31,572 nucleotides of DNA, taken from positions 1-31,572 of the forward strand of contig JBBRCX010000056.1 of the NCBI GenBank assembly GCA_038204465.1, written 5' to 3'. The position numbers and the translations under genes are program-made. Below, in pieces: positions 1 to 7,195 of this stretch. A model generated the notes under the pieces. It worked only from the letters and a program-made list of their open reading frames with translations. It did no database searches and had not been told where the DNA came from. Every line of letters starts with the position of its first letter. Position 1 is the first letter of the stretch. This DNA is from JBBRCX01 sp038204465 (GTDB lineage: Bacteria > Planctomycetota > Phycisphaerae > Tepidisphaerales > Tepidisphaeraceae).

Positions 1-752
1 CCCAGCGCCGTCATCAGCCCGCACACCACGCCGCGGAGCAATGGATGGCCCCGGCCTGTCAGCGCGCCATCATCTGAAAGTGCTTCGGCAAACCCCATGC
101 TGATCCCCGCGCCAACCGCGGCCGCCAGGCCCACCATGAACGTCTCTCGCGTGTTATGCGTCGCGAATGCCGCGGCGAACAGCGGCGCCAGCGTCGAGAC
201 CGAGCCATCCATCAGCCCCGCCAGCCCGGGCTGCACGACTTGCAGCAAGAACATCCGCCGCCCCGCCTCCTCTTCCTGCGCCTTCGCATCCTCGGTCAGC
301 TTCTGCTCCTGCAGGTTCTCCGCGGCATGCGCGTGCGCCCGCTCCTCCTCCGCCAGGTCGACGAGCAACTGCCGCATGCTCGCATCCGTCGTTCGCTGGG
401 CCGCCTTCTGATAGAACCGTCCCGTCTCCGTCTCCATCGACTCCGCCTGCCTGCGGATCGTCTCGATCCCCAGCGGGCGGATCAGCCAGAAGGGCCGGCG
501 GGTGATGAACCCCTTCACGTGCTCCCGGCGGATCAGCGGAATGTGCTCCCCAAATCTCTGCCGGTATAACTCCGTCAGCCGCCGCCGGTGCTCCGACTCC
601 TGCTCGCGCATCGTCGCGAAGATCGCCGCGCTCGCCGGAAAATCCGCCCGCAGCGCCTCCTCGAAATCCCCATAAATTCGCCCGTCGTCCTCCTCCAGCG
701 AAATCGCCAGCGCCAGCACCTCCCGCTCCGACAAACTCTTGAACGATCGCAC
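1..752 (-). CDS. mbfA: Membrane-bound ferritin / VIT1-type iron exporter (MbfA-like), 3' end cut by window
   Basis: Predicted iron-export protein of the inner membrane: a ferritin-like domain takes up and oxidises Fe(II), and a VIT1/CCC1 membrane domain exports it. The frame begins with GTG at 752, preceded by GGAGG six bases upstream, and reads MRSFKSLSEREVLALAISLE. The first 165 residues are the ferritin-like part, with candidate di-iron ligands E20, E52-x-x-H55, E104/E107 and E137-x-x-H140. The membrane domain starts near residue 172 (LQVVQPGLAGLMDGSVSTLA) and holds the VIT1-type glycine- and alanine-rich helices. At least 250 codons are present; the C-terminus lies beyond base 1. A 201-codon open frame overlaps it in another register, but its translation is low-complexity and it is not the gene. 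The family (Er-VIT1/MbfA) is clear from the domain order. The iron role is family knowledge, not visible here. Confidence 0.86.
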   Translation of the reverse strand, partial: MRSFKSLSEREVLALAISLEEDDGRIYGDFEEALRADFPASAAIFATMREQESEHRRRLTELYRQRFGEHIPLIRREHVKGFITRRPFWLIRPLGIETIRRQAESMETETGRFYQKAAQRTTDASMRQLLVDLAEEERAHAHAAENLQEQKLTEDAKAQEEEAGRRMFLLQVVQPGLAGLMDGSVSTLAPLFAAAFATHNTRETFMVGLAAAVGAGISMGFAEALSDDGALTGRGHPLLRGVVCGLMTAL

Positions 753-834
753 GCATCACCTCCTTCCGATCAAGGCCGCCCGCACCTGAGGGCCTGGTAT
801 GAACCTCGCGCGCGCACCGCGGCTCTCTCCGGAC

Positions 835-845
835 CCTACTGTAGG
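835..845. promoter_or_regulatory. Candidate operator: CCTACTGTAGG palindrome upstream of mbfA
   Basis: CCTACTGTAGG is a perfect 5+1+5 palindrome about 83 bases upstream of the mbfA start. Its left part recurs at 925-933 (CCTACTGTA, followed by AA) in the same 205-base gap. Two copies of a short dyad in front of a metal-handling gene suggest a repressor site. TACTGTA also resembles sites of the BlaI/CopY winged-helix family, but that link is only inferred. No convincing -35/-10 pair could be placed around it. Confidence 0.3.
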
Positions 846-957
846 CCCGCGCCTGTTGTGCGCAAAGATGGATTGCCGAACCAGCCGGCGCTGAATCCAG
901 CTGCTGTTCGTGATCGTTTCCCCACCTACTGTAAAACGCTACGTGCCCCTTGAAACT

Positions 958-1227
958 CTACTTGCCCTTCATCGAATCCAGCAGTTGCTGCAGGGACGCG
1001 AGATACTTCCCCAGCGCCCGCGTTCCCGCGGCCGTGAGACGGTACGTCGTGCGCGGGCGGCGGCCCAGCAGTTCTCGCCTTGCCGAAACGTAACCGACCT
1101 CCTCCAGCCTCTGCAGGTGCATGCTCATGCTCCCGTCGGGCGCCTCCAGACGCTTCTTCAAAGTCATGAAGTCCAGCGGACCGTCCACCGTCAGCGCCGT
1201 CAGCACGCGAGCCAAAGCGCCATGCAC
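958..1227 (-). CDS. Small winged-helix transcriptional regulator (HTH_34-like)
   Basis: An 89-residue DNA-binding protein made of a single winged helix-turn-helix. The pattern of helix 1 (ALARVLTALTVDGPLDF), recognition region (MTLKKRLEAPDGSMSMHLQRL), then EEVGYV and a wing (ARRELLGRRPRTTYRLT) matches the MarR/ArsR-like family in which a short wHTH domain forms the whole protein. There is no metal-binding cysteine pair. The start is GTG at 1227; an in-frame stop lies 30 bases upstream, so there is little room for a longer protein. The ribosome site is weak. It begins 22 bases after the stop of the MlrC-family gene, in the same direction, so the two are probably co-transcribed and it may regulate that operon or the downstream mbfA. 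The ligand is unknown. Confidence 0.8.
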   Translation of the reverse strand: MHGALARVLTALTVDGPLDFMTLKKRLEAPDGSMSMHLQRLEEVGYVSARRELLGRRPRTTYRLTAAGTRALGKYLASLQQLLDSMKGK

Positions 1228-1249
1228 CGTAGGGGCGAGGCCGTCCCTT

Positions 1250-2743
1250 CTAGACTAGTCCGGGGCTCCACTGCATTTCTTCATCGAACGGGAAGATCGG
1301 ACGTGGAATACGTCGGTATAGAAGGCGCTCGAGGTAGGAGGCGCAGGGGCCGGGGCATTCCGTGGGCAGGTTCAGTTTCATGATGTCGCGATAGGCGTGC
1401 ATGTGGCCGACCGTTGCTTTAACCACCACGATCTGAGCGTCGCGCGGCTCGAGCCCGATGTGGCGGTAGACCTGAGGGTCGTGACCGGGGCCGGCAAGTT
1501 CGCTCACCAGGATCTTCACGGGACCGATCTCCAGCAGCGCGCAGCGTCCCATGTTGACGGCGGTGGTGATGTGGCCGGTGATGTCGAAGCACCCGTCCGA
1601 GAAGCGCGCGACGCGGGCGCTGATGGGCAGGGGCTGATGGAAGTCGCGGGACAGCTTGGCGCCGATGCTGACGTCGATCGTTGCGCCGGCGCCGGCCGCG
1701 TAGGCTGCCGCGACCGCATCGGGATCGACCAGCGTGAGCATCGCGGTGCAGGCGATGTTCTGCGCGAGCATTTCGCGCAGGAGGCAGGGGCTGTCCCCCG
1801 GCGCGCCGCCGTTGGTCGCGTCGGCGCCGTCAGGGATGACCACGGGCCCTTCGGGATAAGCGGCGGCGAGGCGGATCGCCTCGTCGGGCGCGCATTTTTT
1901 CACGAAGAACTGACGGCGTCGCTCCCAGGCGAATGCCGCCAGCTCATCGCAACACGCGGCGGCGAGCGCAGGGTCATTGTCGGTCACGACGAGGACCGAC
2001 CACCCCAGCTCCGGCACGTCCATCCAGGGGAAGACGGGGCACAGCGAGACGTCGACCACGCCGGGCCGCCGCTCGATCGCACGGGCGCGCTCGAACCAGT
2101 CGCGCAGCGGCGGCTTGGCGGTCTCGAAGGTTTCGGCGGGGGTGATCAGCGGCAGCTTGCGGAAGGCCATCGAGGGCTTGAAGTCTCCGTCCAACAGCCC
2201 GAGCAGGAGGCGCGCGCCGCGCCGGCCGGTCTCGCGCAGGTCGGTGTGCGGGCAGTCATGGTAAGCCGTCAGGACGTCAGCAGCGCGGGCCATCGCGTCG
2301 GTGACATTCGCGTGATGATCCAGCGTGGCGACGATGGGAACGCGGGAGCCGACCTGACTTCGTATCGCGCTCAGCAAATGCCCGGTGAGGTCGGGAGTGT
2401 CGAGTCCGGCCATGGCGCCGTGCAGCGTTAAAAGCACCGCGTCAACTTCGGCTTCGTTGTGCAGCGCGTCCAGGACTTCGCCGGTGATGGTCTGCACGAC
2501 CTCAGGGACGACCGGTCCGCCGCAGAAGGTCGAGGCCGCCAGAAGCGGCACGTACTGCACGCCATGCGGATCGAGGACGTCGGTGAAACCGGCCAGCTCA
2601 TCGTCCTGCTTGCGCAGCGCCGCGAGCAGTTCGGGGCCGCGGAGAAATGTGTAACGTTTGAACTCCGCCAGCGTCGTGCGGGCCTCGGTGAAGGTGTTGG
2701 TCTCCTGCCATAGCCGGCCGACCGCGACGCGGCGGGTGGACAT
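1250..2743 (-). CDS. MlrC-family (M81) zinc metallohydrolase
   Basis: A 497-residue protein of the M81/DUF1485 family, named after microcystinase C, which cleaves linear peptide products of microcystin breakdown. Most members outside toxin degraders have unknown substrates, so the call is at family level. The N-terminal DUF1485 domain has RLWQETNTF (10-18), LTLHGAM (105-111) and TLDHHANV (140-147). D142, H144 and H166 (in YHDCPHTD) keep the D-x-H plus 22-residue spacing of the proposed zinc ligands. The C-terminal MlrC domain includes DGADATNGGAPGDSP (about 306-320). No signal peptide is seen, so it is probably cytoplasmic. The start ATG at 2743 has GGAG nine bases upstream. It lies 60 bases downstream of tRNA-Ser and 22 bases before the winged-helix gene. 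The length is normal for the family. Confidence 0.88.
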   Translation of the reverse strand: MSTRRVAVGRLWQETNTFTEARTTLAEFKRYTFLRGPELLAALRKQDDELAGFTDVLDPHGVQYVPLLAASTFCGGPVVPEVVQTITGEVLDALHNEAEVDAVLLTLHGAMAGLDTPDLTGHLLSAIRSQVGSRVPIVATLDHHANVTDAMARAADVLTAYHDCPHTDLRETGRRGARLLLGLLDGDFKPSMAFRKLPLITPAETFETAKPPLRDWFERARAIERRPGVVDVSLCPVFPWMDVPELGWSVLVVTDNDPALAAACCDELAAFAWERRRQFFVKKCAPDEAIRLAAAYPEGPVVIPDGADATNGGAPGDSPCLLREMLAQNIACTAMLTLVDPDAVAAAYAAGAGATIDVSIGAKLSRDFHQPLPISARVARFSDGCFDITGHITTAVNMGRCALLEIGPVKILVSELAGPGHDPQVYRHIGLEPRDAQIVVVKATVGHMHAYRDIMKLNLPTECPGPCASYLERLLYRRIPRPIFPFDEEMQWSPGLV

Positions 2744-2803
2744 TGGGTGTGCTCCGAAAAATTCCCGGTCGGCCGAGTTCGAGGGGCTGAAACCAACTCA
2801 AAG

Positions 2804-2890
2804 CGGAGGAGGTGAGATTCGAACTCACGGGACCCTTGCGGGCCCACCGGTTTTCAAGACCGGCGCATTCGACCACTCTGCCACTCCTCC
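2804..2890 (-). tRNA. tRNA-Ser (anticodon UGA)
   Basis: An 87-base class II tRNA on the minus strand. The acceptor arms GGAGGAG (2890-2884) and CTCCTCC (2811-2805) pair fully, with G at 2804 as discriminator. The anticodon stem CCGGT/ACCGG encloses the loop CTTGAAA, giving anticodon TGA. The long variable arm (GGGCCC, GCAA loop, GGGTCCC) is typical of serine tRNAs. The T arm is GTGAG-TTCGAAT-CTCAC. CCA is not encoded. It reads UCN serine codons. No integrated element or repeat of its 3' end was noticed nearby. Confidence 0.97.
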
Positions 2891-3271
2891 GGAGAATCCA
2901 CACTCTATCGGCGCCCCAAACGTCGGTCAAAAGCGGCATTTCTGGGGCGCGCGCTCGCCATGTCGTCTAAATACCTCCACCGAGCTCTGGCTTACGCATT
3001 TGGCGTTTCCCAAGAAAGCCAACTTGCGTACACTCCGCGCAACTGAATTACCCGAAAGGGGAAACCGGAGGCAGTTGCAACCGCTGGCCGCGGCCGCCGG
3101 TCGCACGAGGTAGGCTTCGCGAAAGGAGGCTTCTTACACTTCGCCTGGAAGAGGTTCATCTGAAGATGGAGCCGCCGAGCCTGAGATGCTCGTGGCGTGG
3201 GTGCGGCTGCTGGCCCGCCCGAAGGAAATGTCACTTAAGTCGCCGGTCCTACGGACGGCAGGAGCAACGAA
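2891..3271. other. Intergenic region between tRNA-Ser and the small exported protein
   Basis: 381 bases without a supported gene; open frames here are short and low-complexity. It should hold the divergent promoters of the tRNA and of the gene at 3272. The only clear structure is the nested hairpin at 3039-3078. GAAAGGAGG at 3121-3129 resembles a ribosome site, but no convincing frame follows it. Confidence 0.6.
3039..3078 (+). promoter_or_regulatory. Possible structured leader element
   Basis: GCAACTG (3039-3045) pairs with CAGTTGC (3072-3078) and encloses a second hairpin, CCC-GAAA-GGG (3051-3060), with a GNRA tetraloop. The enclosed purine-rich strand GGAAACCGGAGG is single-stranded in this model. 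It lies about 195 bases upstream of the start at 3272, where a 5' leader could be. The layout is suggestive of a cis-regulatory RNA, but I could not match it to cobalamin, c-di-GMP or other known riboswitch consensus sequences. Confidence 0.25.
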
Positions 3272-3748
3272 ATGTTGATGCAAAAACGAATGATCCCGGT
3301 GGCCCTGGCGGCCGCCTGTCTGGTCCTCTCCGCAAGCCTGTGGCTTCGCGCCGCCGACGAGAAGATGGCCGATGACAACACCATGAGCGCCGATCAGACC
3401 CTCAAACTGAAGGGGATGCTCGCCGACAAAGGCAAGATGGACAGCATCCGCGATGACATCGCCAAGGACGACGCCGAGACCCATGAGATCCGGGAAGCGA
3501 TCCGGCGCCAGAACGTCGAGCGCCTCCTCATGCGCGATGCCGAGGTCTCAAGCAAGGTCCGCGCCATGGCGAACGACCCCGACGTCATCAAGCGTAAGAC
3601 CGATCATGCTAAGCCCGCGCCCCTCGACGACGCCCAACAGATGCGCAAGATCGTCAAGGAGATGGTCCTCCGCGAATCCATGCACGAAGCAGCCGACGGC
3701 GACCGCGAAACCATGAAGGAGCGCGAAGTCATCAAAGAGCGCGATTGA
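3272..3748 (+). CDS. Small exported, highly charged protein of unknown function
   Basis: 158 residues, not recognised. The N-terminus is a typical Sec signal: basic MLMQKR, hydrophobic MIPVALAAACLVLSASLWL, then an ARAAD-type junction (LRAADEK) near residue 28. The mature part has about 130 residues, is almost entirely charged and helical (many D, E, K, R and M), and probably forms a coiled or extended helix. It has no cysteine. It reads as SADQTLKLKGMLADKGKM, then ETHEIREAIRRQNVERLLMR, with a very charged tail (ETMKEREVIKERD). The ATG at 3272 has AGGAG seven bases upstream; an ATG at 3278 is also possible. A strong terminator follows 28 bases after the stop, so it is monocistronic. Periplasmic location is inferred from the signal; the role is unknown. 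Confidence 0.72.
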   Translation: MLMQKRMIPVALAAACLVLSASLWLRAADEKMADDNTMSADQTLKLKGMLADKGKMDSIRDDIAKDDAETHEIREAIRRQNVERLLMRDAEVSSKVRAMANDPDVIKRKTDHAKPAPLDDAQQMRKIVKEMVLRESMHEAADGDRETMKEREVIKERD

Positions 3749-3776
3749 GATACGCGGAATACTCCTGGAAGCTTGT

Positions 3777-3808
3777 CGCCGCCGTCCCCCTGACGGCGGC
3801 GTTTCTTT
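3777..3808 (+). terminator. Rho-independent terminator of the small exported protein gene
   Basis: A perfect 10-bp stem, CGCCGCCGTC (3777-3786) with GACGGCGGCG (3792-3801), loop CCCCT, then TTTCTTTG. It lies 28 bases after the stop at 3748. Confidence 0.85.
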
Positions 3809-3921
3809 GCGCCGCTCAAAGCTTCACAAGTCTGTCGCCGCGCGCTGCTCGGCCAGCCCTTGCGCAACGTGGCGAACTGAACCTCCGCTTCGTCCGCCTG
3901 CGCGTCGGGCCTTTCGTAAAG

Positions 3922-3960
3922 ACAAAAGAAAATCCCCGGATGCCGAAGCACCCGGGGATT
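3922..3960 (-). terminator. Rho-independent terminator of the PEP-CTERM gene
   Basis: On the minus strand, AATCCCCGG (3960-3952) pairs with CCGGGGATT (3939-3931; the stem can extend slightly) around an 11- to 12-base loop, and is followed by TTCTTTTGT. It sits 28 bases beyond the stop of the minus-strand gene ending at 3989, facing the plus-strand terminator at 3777. Confidence 0.82.
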
Positions 3961-3988
3961 CGTTGTTGAGTAAGAAAGCGAAAAAGGG

Positions 3989-4966
3989 CTAGGCCATCAG
4001 TGCTTTGCGCCGGCGTAGTGCCATAAGACCGCCGAGACTCAGCAAGCCGAGCGAAGCGGGCTCCGGAATACCGACCAGGCGCCCGAGGTCCGACCGCGAG
4101 TTGTCCAGAGCGAGGCAATCGAATGCGTCGTTCTGCCACACGGTGATCCACTGATAACCGCCCGAACCCAGTCGGGACGCGGCGGGGATCCCAACCTTGT
4201 GCTGGGTAGCGCCCACCTGCAGGCCAGCGGAGTCAAGGACGTAGTAATCCATCTCGACTTTTGCTTGAATGCCCGCCAGCGTGGAGCGGTCAATCGTGCC
4301 TTTCGAGTACGTGACGACGAAGGTGTACCACCCGGTCTCGGTGATATGAATGTCGGGAGCATAATTACCAGGCGTGGTGCCGTTGGCGGAGGGATTGCTG
4401 ATGCGGATGTCCGGGGCAATCGAGTCGCGATTGAATTGCATGCTGGCCTCGGTGCCGGGGGCGGCGAGGCTGCCGTCTGTCAGGCGACCGGCCGTGTCGA
4501 GCCACCAGAGCGGGATACCGGGGCGCGCCGGCAGCCATACGGCGAGGTCGACGTAGACGTCAACTGCCGTGAAGTAGTCGCCCTTGTAAGTCGCGTCATT
4601 GGTGCCGTCACCACCGAGCCTGGAGACGCCGCCGGTTCCGAAGCCGCCATCACCCGTGGGGGGCTGGTAAGTTCCTGGAGCGATTACCGCCTGCATGCGG
4701 TTGTGCGCGTCGGTGAAGACGCCACCCGGCGCATCGGGAGGACCGTTTGGGCTGGGTGTCTGGTTGGTGTAGTTTTCGCTGTGCCCGACCCAGTAATTGC
4801 AGGAGCCGCCGGTGCCGTCTGCGACGACGGTATCATTGCCGTCCCAATCGCCCACGCTCGTGTTAAATGACTGGAAGTACGGAATGACCGCGTGCGCCTG
4901 CTGCGCCAGCGCCACAGATCCCGCGGCAACTGCCGCTGCGAGTGCAACCCGTTTGCTCTTACTCAT
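3989..4966 (-). CDS. PEP-CTERM sorting-domain surface protein
   Basis: A 325-residue secreted protein ending in the PEP-CTERM tripartite signal: VGIPEPASLG, a hydrophobic stretch (LLSLGGLMAL), then RRRKALMA. Such tails are recognised by exosortase and the protein is anchored or released at the envelope. The start is taken at ATG 4966, which has GGGAG eight bases upstream and is followed directly by a signal peptide (MSKSKRVALAAAVAAGSVAL, with cleavage after AQQAHA). An open extension to 5089 lacks these signs. The body (about residues 28-295) is rich in G, T, W and Y, with WLDTAGR and a predicted beta-sandwich, like lectin or LamG-like planctomycete PEP-CTERM proteins; no catalytic motif is seen. 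Its own terminator follows at 3960-3922. Exosortase is not encoded in this window. Confidence 0.85.
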   Translation of the reverse strand: MSKSKRVALAAAVAAGSVALAQQAHAVIPYFQSFNTSVGDWDGNDTVVADGTGGSCNYWVGHSENYTNQTPSPNGPPDAPGGVFTDAHNRMQAVIAPGTYQPPTGDGGFGTGGVSRLGGDGTNDATYKGDYFTAVDVYVDLAVWLPARPGIPLWWLDTAGRLTDGSLAAPGTEASMQFNRDSIAPDIRISNPSANGTTPGNYAPDIHITETGWYTFVVTYSKGTIDRSTLAGIQAKVEMDYYVLDSAGLQVGATQHKVGIPAASRLGSGGYQWITVWQNDAFDCLALDNSRSDLGRLVGIPEPASLGLLSLGGLMALRRRKALMA

Positions 4967-5215
4967 CTCAGATACTCCCTTCCAAAGACCACCAAGAAAA
5001 CTGCTCAGGAACAGTGAAGTGTCCCCTAGTCCGATCCGCATCTTAACACCGGGTTTTCGAAAGTACACAATAAACTCGCGATGCGGCACGATTATTTTTC
5101 ACCTAACCGCGCCGCGCCGTTCCAGAATTTAAGTCACTGCTATCGAAGCTCTTATGGAACAGGACTCGCGCTTTATTCTTCAGCAGCTTCCGGCCGCACG
5201 ACACAAATTCCATTT

Positions 5216-7135
5216 CTAGGCTCCGCCCCCATGCACCGCGCACCACCGGCTCCACACCTCCCGATACGCCCGCTCCAAACTGCGTACATAGCGTGGCCCA
5301 TCCATGATGATAGACCGGCCCAGCTTATCGCGCAGCCCTTCCCGTATCCGCGACAATTGCCCTAAGTCCTTTGCCAAGCCGACAGCAATCGCGGCATAGC
5401 TTTCCGCAGAAGGCGCCATCAGCTCCGGCAGGCCCGCGTTATTCAGAACGCTTACCCCTTGGCGGGACAGATATTGCGTTCCCGCCAGCGTCACCACGGG
5501 CACACCCATCCATAGCGCGTCACAGGTCGTTACCCCGCCGTTGTACGGGAATGGGTCCAAGGCAATATCAATCGTGGCGACCTGGTTGAGGTACTGATCC
5601 CGGCTGGCGCGATCCAAAGTTTCAACGCGGCCCTCATCGACCCCCAGCGAACGCAACTGCGACCGGAGCCGGCTCGCGATCTCAGGTGGGCACCCGAAAA
5701 TTTTCAGCCCCGATCCCGGCACTCCCAGAAGGATCTGCGCCCAGGCCGCCAGCACCTGTTGATGAAGCTTCGCAACGTTGTTCAGCGAGCCGAAGGTCAC
5801 CTGCCCGGTGCTGGCGGCAGGTAGGGGGGAAACCGCCGGGCTTTCACCCATCGGTTGGTACACCCATGCCGTCTCCGGCAGACGTATTAATTGCTCTGTG
5901 TAAAACTGCTCCGTCGCGCCTGGCGGGTCCGCATACGCATCCGTGATGCGATAGTCCATGGCCGACAGGCCAGTCGTCGTTGGATATCCGAACTGCGCTA
6001 CCGCAATCGGCGCCGGCCGCCGCGCGAATACCAGCATTCGGCTGAACGCGGAATGCCCGACCAGATCCACCAGGATGTCAATTTCATCCGCTCGCACCTG
6101 CTCCGCCACCTGCTCGTCCGTCAAGCGGCTGATGTCGCGCCACCCATCCGCCTGCCCGCGAAGCCTCTCCGTCACCTCGTCCACGCTGCGCACGTCGGAA
6201 TAACAGATCATCTCCAGCCGCTCGCGGTCGTGGGCCGTCAGCACCGGAAGAACGAAGCAGCTGGCCGGATGCGCGCGCAGGTCCGGCGACACCAAGCCGA
6301 CCCGCAATCGCCGCCCGGGGTCCGGCGTGTTCGCGTGCGGCCGAGCCGCGCGGTTCAGCGGCTCGGCGAACTTTTGCGCCCAGCGCCGGTGCTCCTCAAA
6401 CAGTTCTTCCCCGGTGATGTCCGGCACGAACATCATCAGCGACAAGCCATTGCTGTAAGGGTCTGGGTAGTCCGGAGTGTCGGCAACCGGATGCTGGTAC
6501 AGCCCGACCGCCTCCTCCACCCGTCCCTGGTTGAACAGCATGCCAGCCAGGTTGTTAATCGCGACTCGGTGTTCCGGCGCATGCTGCGTCGCATGCTGGT
6601 AAAAAGTATTCGCCTCCGCTTGCCGGCCCTGCTCGCGGAGCTGGTTCGCATGTTGCAGAATGCGCTGTCGTACTGAGATCGCTTTCTCGTAGCACGTGAT
6701 CGCTTCCGCCGCATTACCCTGCGCCTGCAGCACGTTCCCAAGATTATTGTGCACCGCCGGCTGCTCCGCGTTGATGGCAATCGCCTGCCGGTACGCAACC
6801 GCCGCCTCGTCCAGCTTCCCCATGAGCTGCAGCGCAATTCCCAGCGATCCAAAGATTTCAGGCTGATCAGACTTGAGCTCGGTGCCCCTGCGAAACGCGG
6901 CGACCGCCTCCTCGAGCCGGCCCTGCTCCTGCAGCGCTTTTCCAAGGTTGTAATTGAGCATCGGGCCGTCCGGCTTGATCTCCAGCGCCCGCCGGAAGGA
7001 CAACTCCGCGCCCTCCCAGTCTCCCGATGCGCCGAGCATTGCGCCGAGCGCATTGTGGGCTCGCAGGTCCGACGGGTTTTGCTCAATCGCCCGCCGCGCT
7101 CCATGGATTGCCGCTTGAAATTCTTGTTGGGTCAT
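5216..7135 (-). CDS. TPR protein with SPINDLY/OGT-type glycosyltransferase domain (GT41)
   Basis: A 639-residue fusion. Residues 3-240 hold about six tetratricopeptide repeats (for example HNALGAMLGASGDWEGAELS, FRRALEIKP, VHNNLGNVLQAQGNAAEAI). Residues 275-635 form the two-lobed O-GlcNAc-transferase catalytic region. Visible hallmarks are LVSPDLRAHP with H289, DLVGHSAFSR (357-366), QFGYPTTTGLSAMDYRITDA (381-400), TFGSLNNVAKL with K456, and LDPFPYNGGVTTCDALWMG (526-544). The family moves a sugar from a UDP or other nucleotide sugar to protein Ser/Thr, with the TPRs binding the substrate. In bacteria the targets are mostly unknown. There is no signal peptide, so it is cytoplasmic. It is the last gene of a four-gene run, 60 bases after the glycosidase-like gene. 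The start ATG at 7135 has GAGG nearby. Confidence 0.9.
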   Translation of the reverse strand: MTQQEFQAAIHGARRAIEQNPSDLRAHNALGAMLGASGDWEGAELSFRRALEIKPDGPMLNYNLGKALQEQGRLEEAVAAFRRGTELKSDQPEIFGSLGIALQLMGKLDEAAVAYRQAIAINAEQPAVHNNLGNVLQAQGNAAEAITCYEKAISVRQRILQHANQLREQGRQAEANTFYQHATQHAPEHRVAINNLAGMLFNQGRVEEAVGLYQHPVADTPDYPDPYSNGLSLMMFVPDITGEELFEEHRRWAQKFAEPLNRAARPHANTPDPGRRLRVGLVSPDLRAHPASCFVLPVLTAHDRERLEMICYSDVRSVDEVTERLRGQADGWRDISRLTDEQVAEQVRADEIDILVDLVGHSAFSRMLVFARRPAPIAVAQFGYPTTTGLSAMDYRITDAYADPPGATEQFYTEQLIRLPETAWVYQPMGESPAVSPLPAASTGQVTFGSLNNVAKLHQQVLAAWAQILLGVPGSGLKIFGCPPEIASRLRSQLRSLGVDEGRVETLDRASRDQYLNQVATIDIALDPFPYNGGVTTCDALWMGVPVVTLAGTQYLSRQGVSVLNNAGLPELMAPSAESYAAIAVGLAKDLGQLSRIREGLRDKLGRSIIMDGPRYVRSLERAYREVWSRWCAVHGGGA

Positions 7136-7195
7136 GCGCCTCGCTCGTGGTACCGAAACCGCCCTAAAGATAACGCAATCCCGCCCTCGAATGAA

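Noticed and set aside
154..759. A 201-codon minus-strand open frame starting with ATG
   Set aside because: Its translation is low-complexity (glycine, alanine and arginine). The shifted frame from GTG 752 gives a clear ferritin/VIT1 protein with a good ribosome site.
2804..2890. tRNA-Ser as an attachment site for a genomic island
   Set aside because: No integrase gene and no direct repeat of the tRNA end were seen nearby.
3039..3140. Cobalamin or c-di-GMP riboswitch upstream of the exported protein
   Set aside because: The conserved cores of these classes could not be found; only a generic nested hairpin is present.
4967..5089. N-terminal extension of the PEP-CTERM protein to an ATG at 5089
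   Set aside because: It would bury the signal peptide 41 residues inside; ATG 4966 has the ribosome site and a normal signal sequence.
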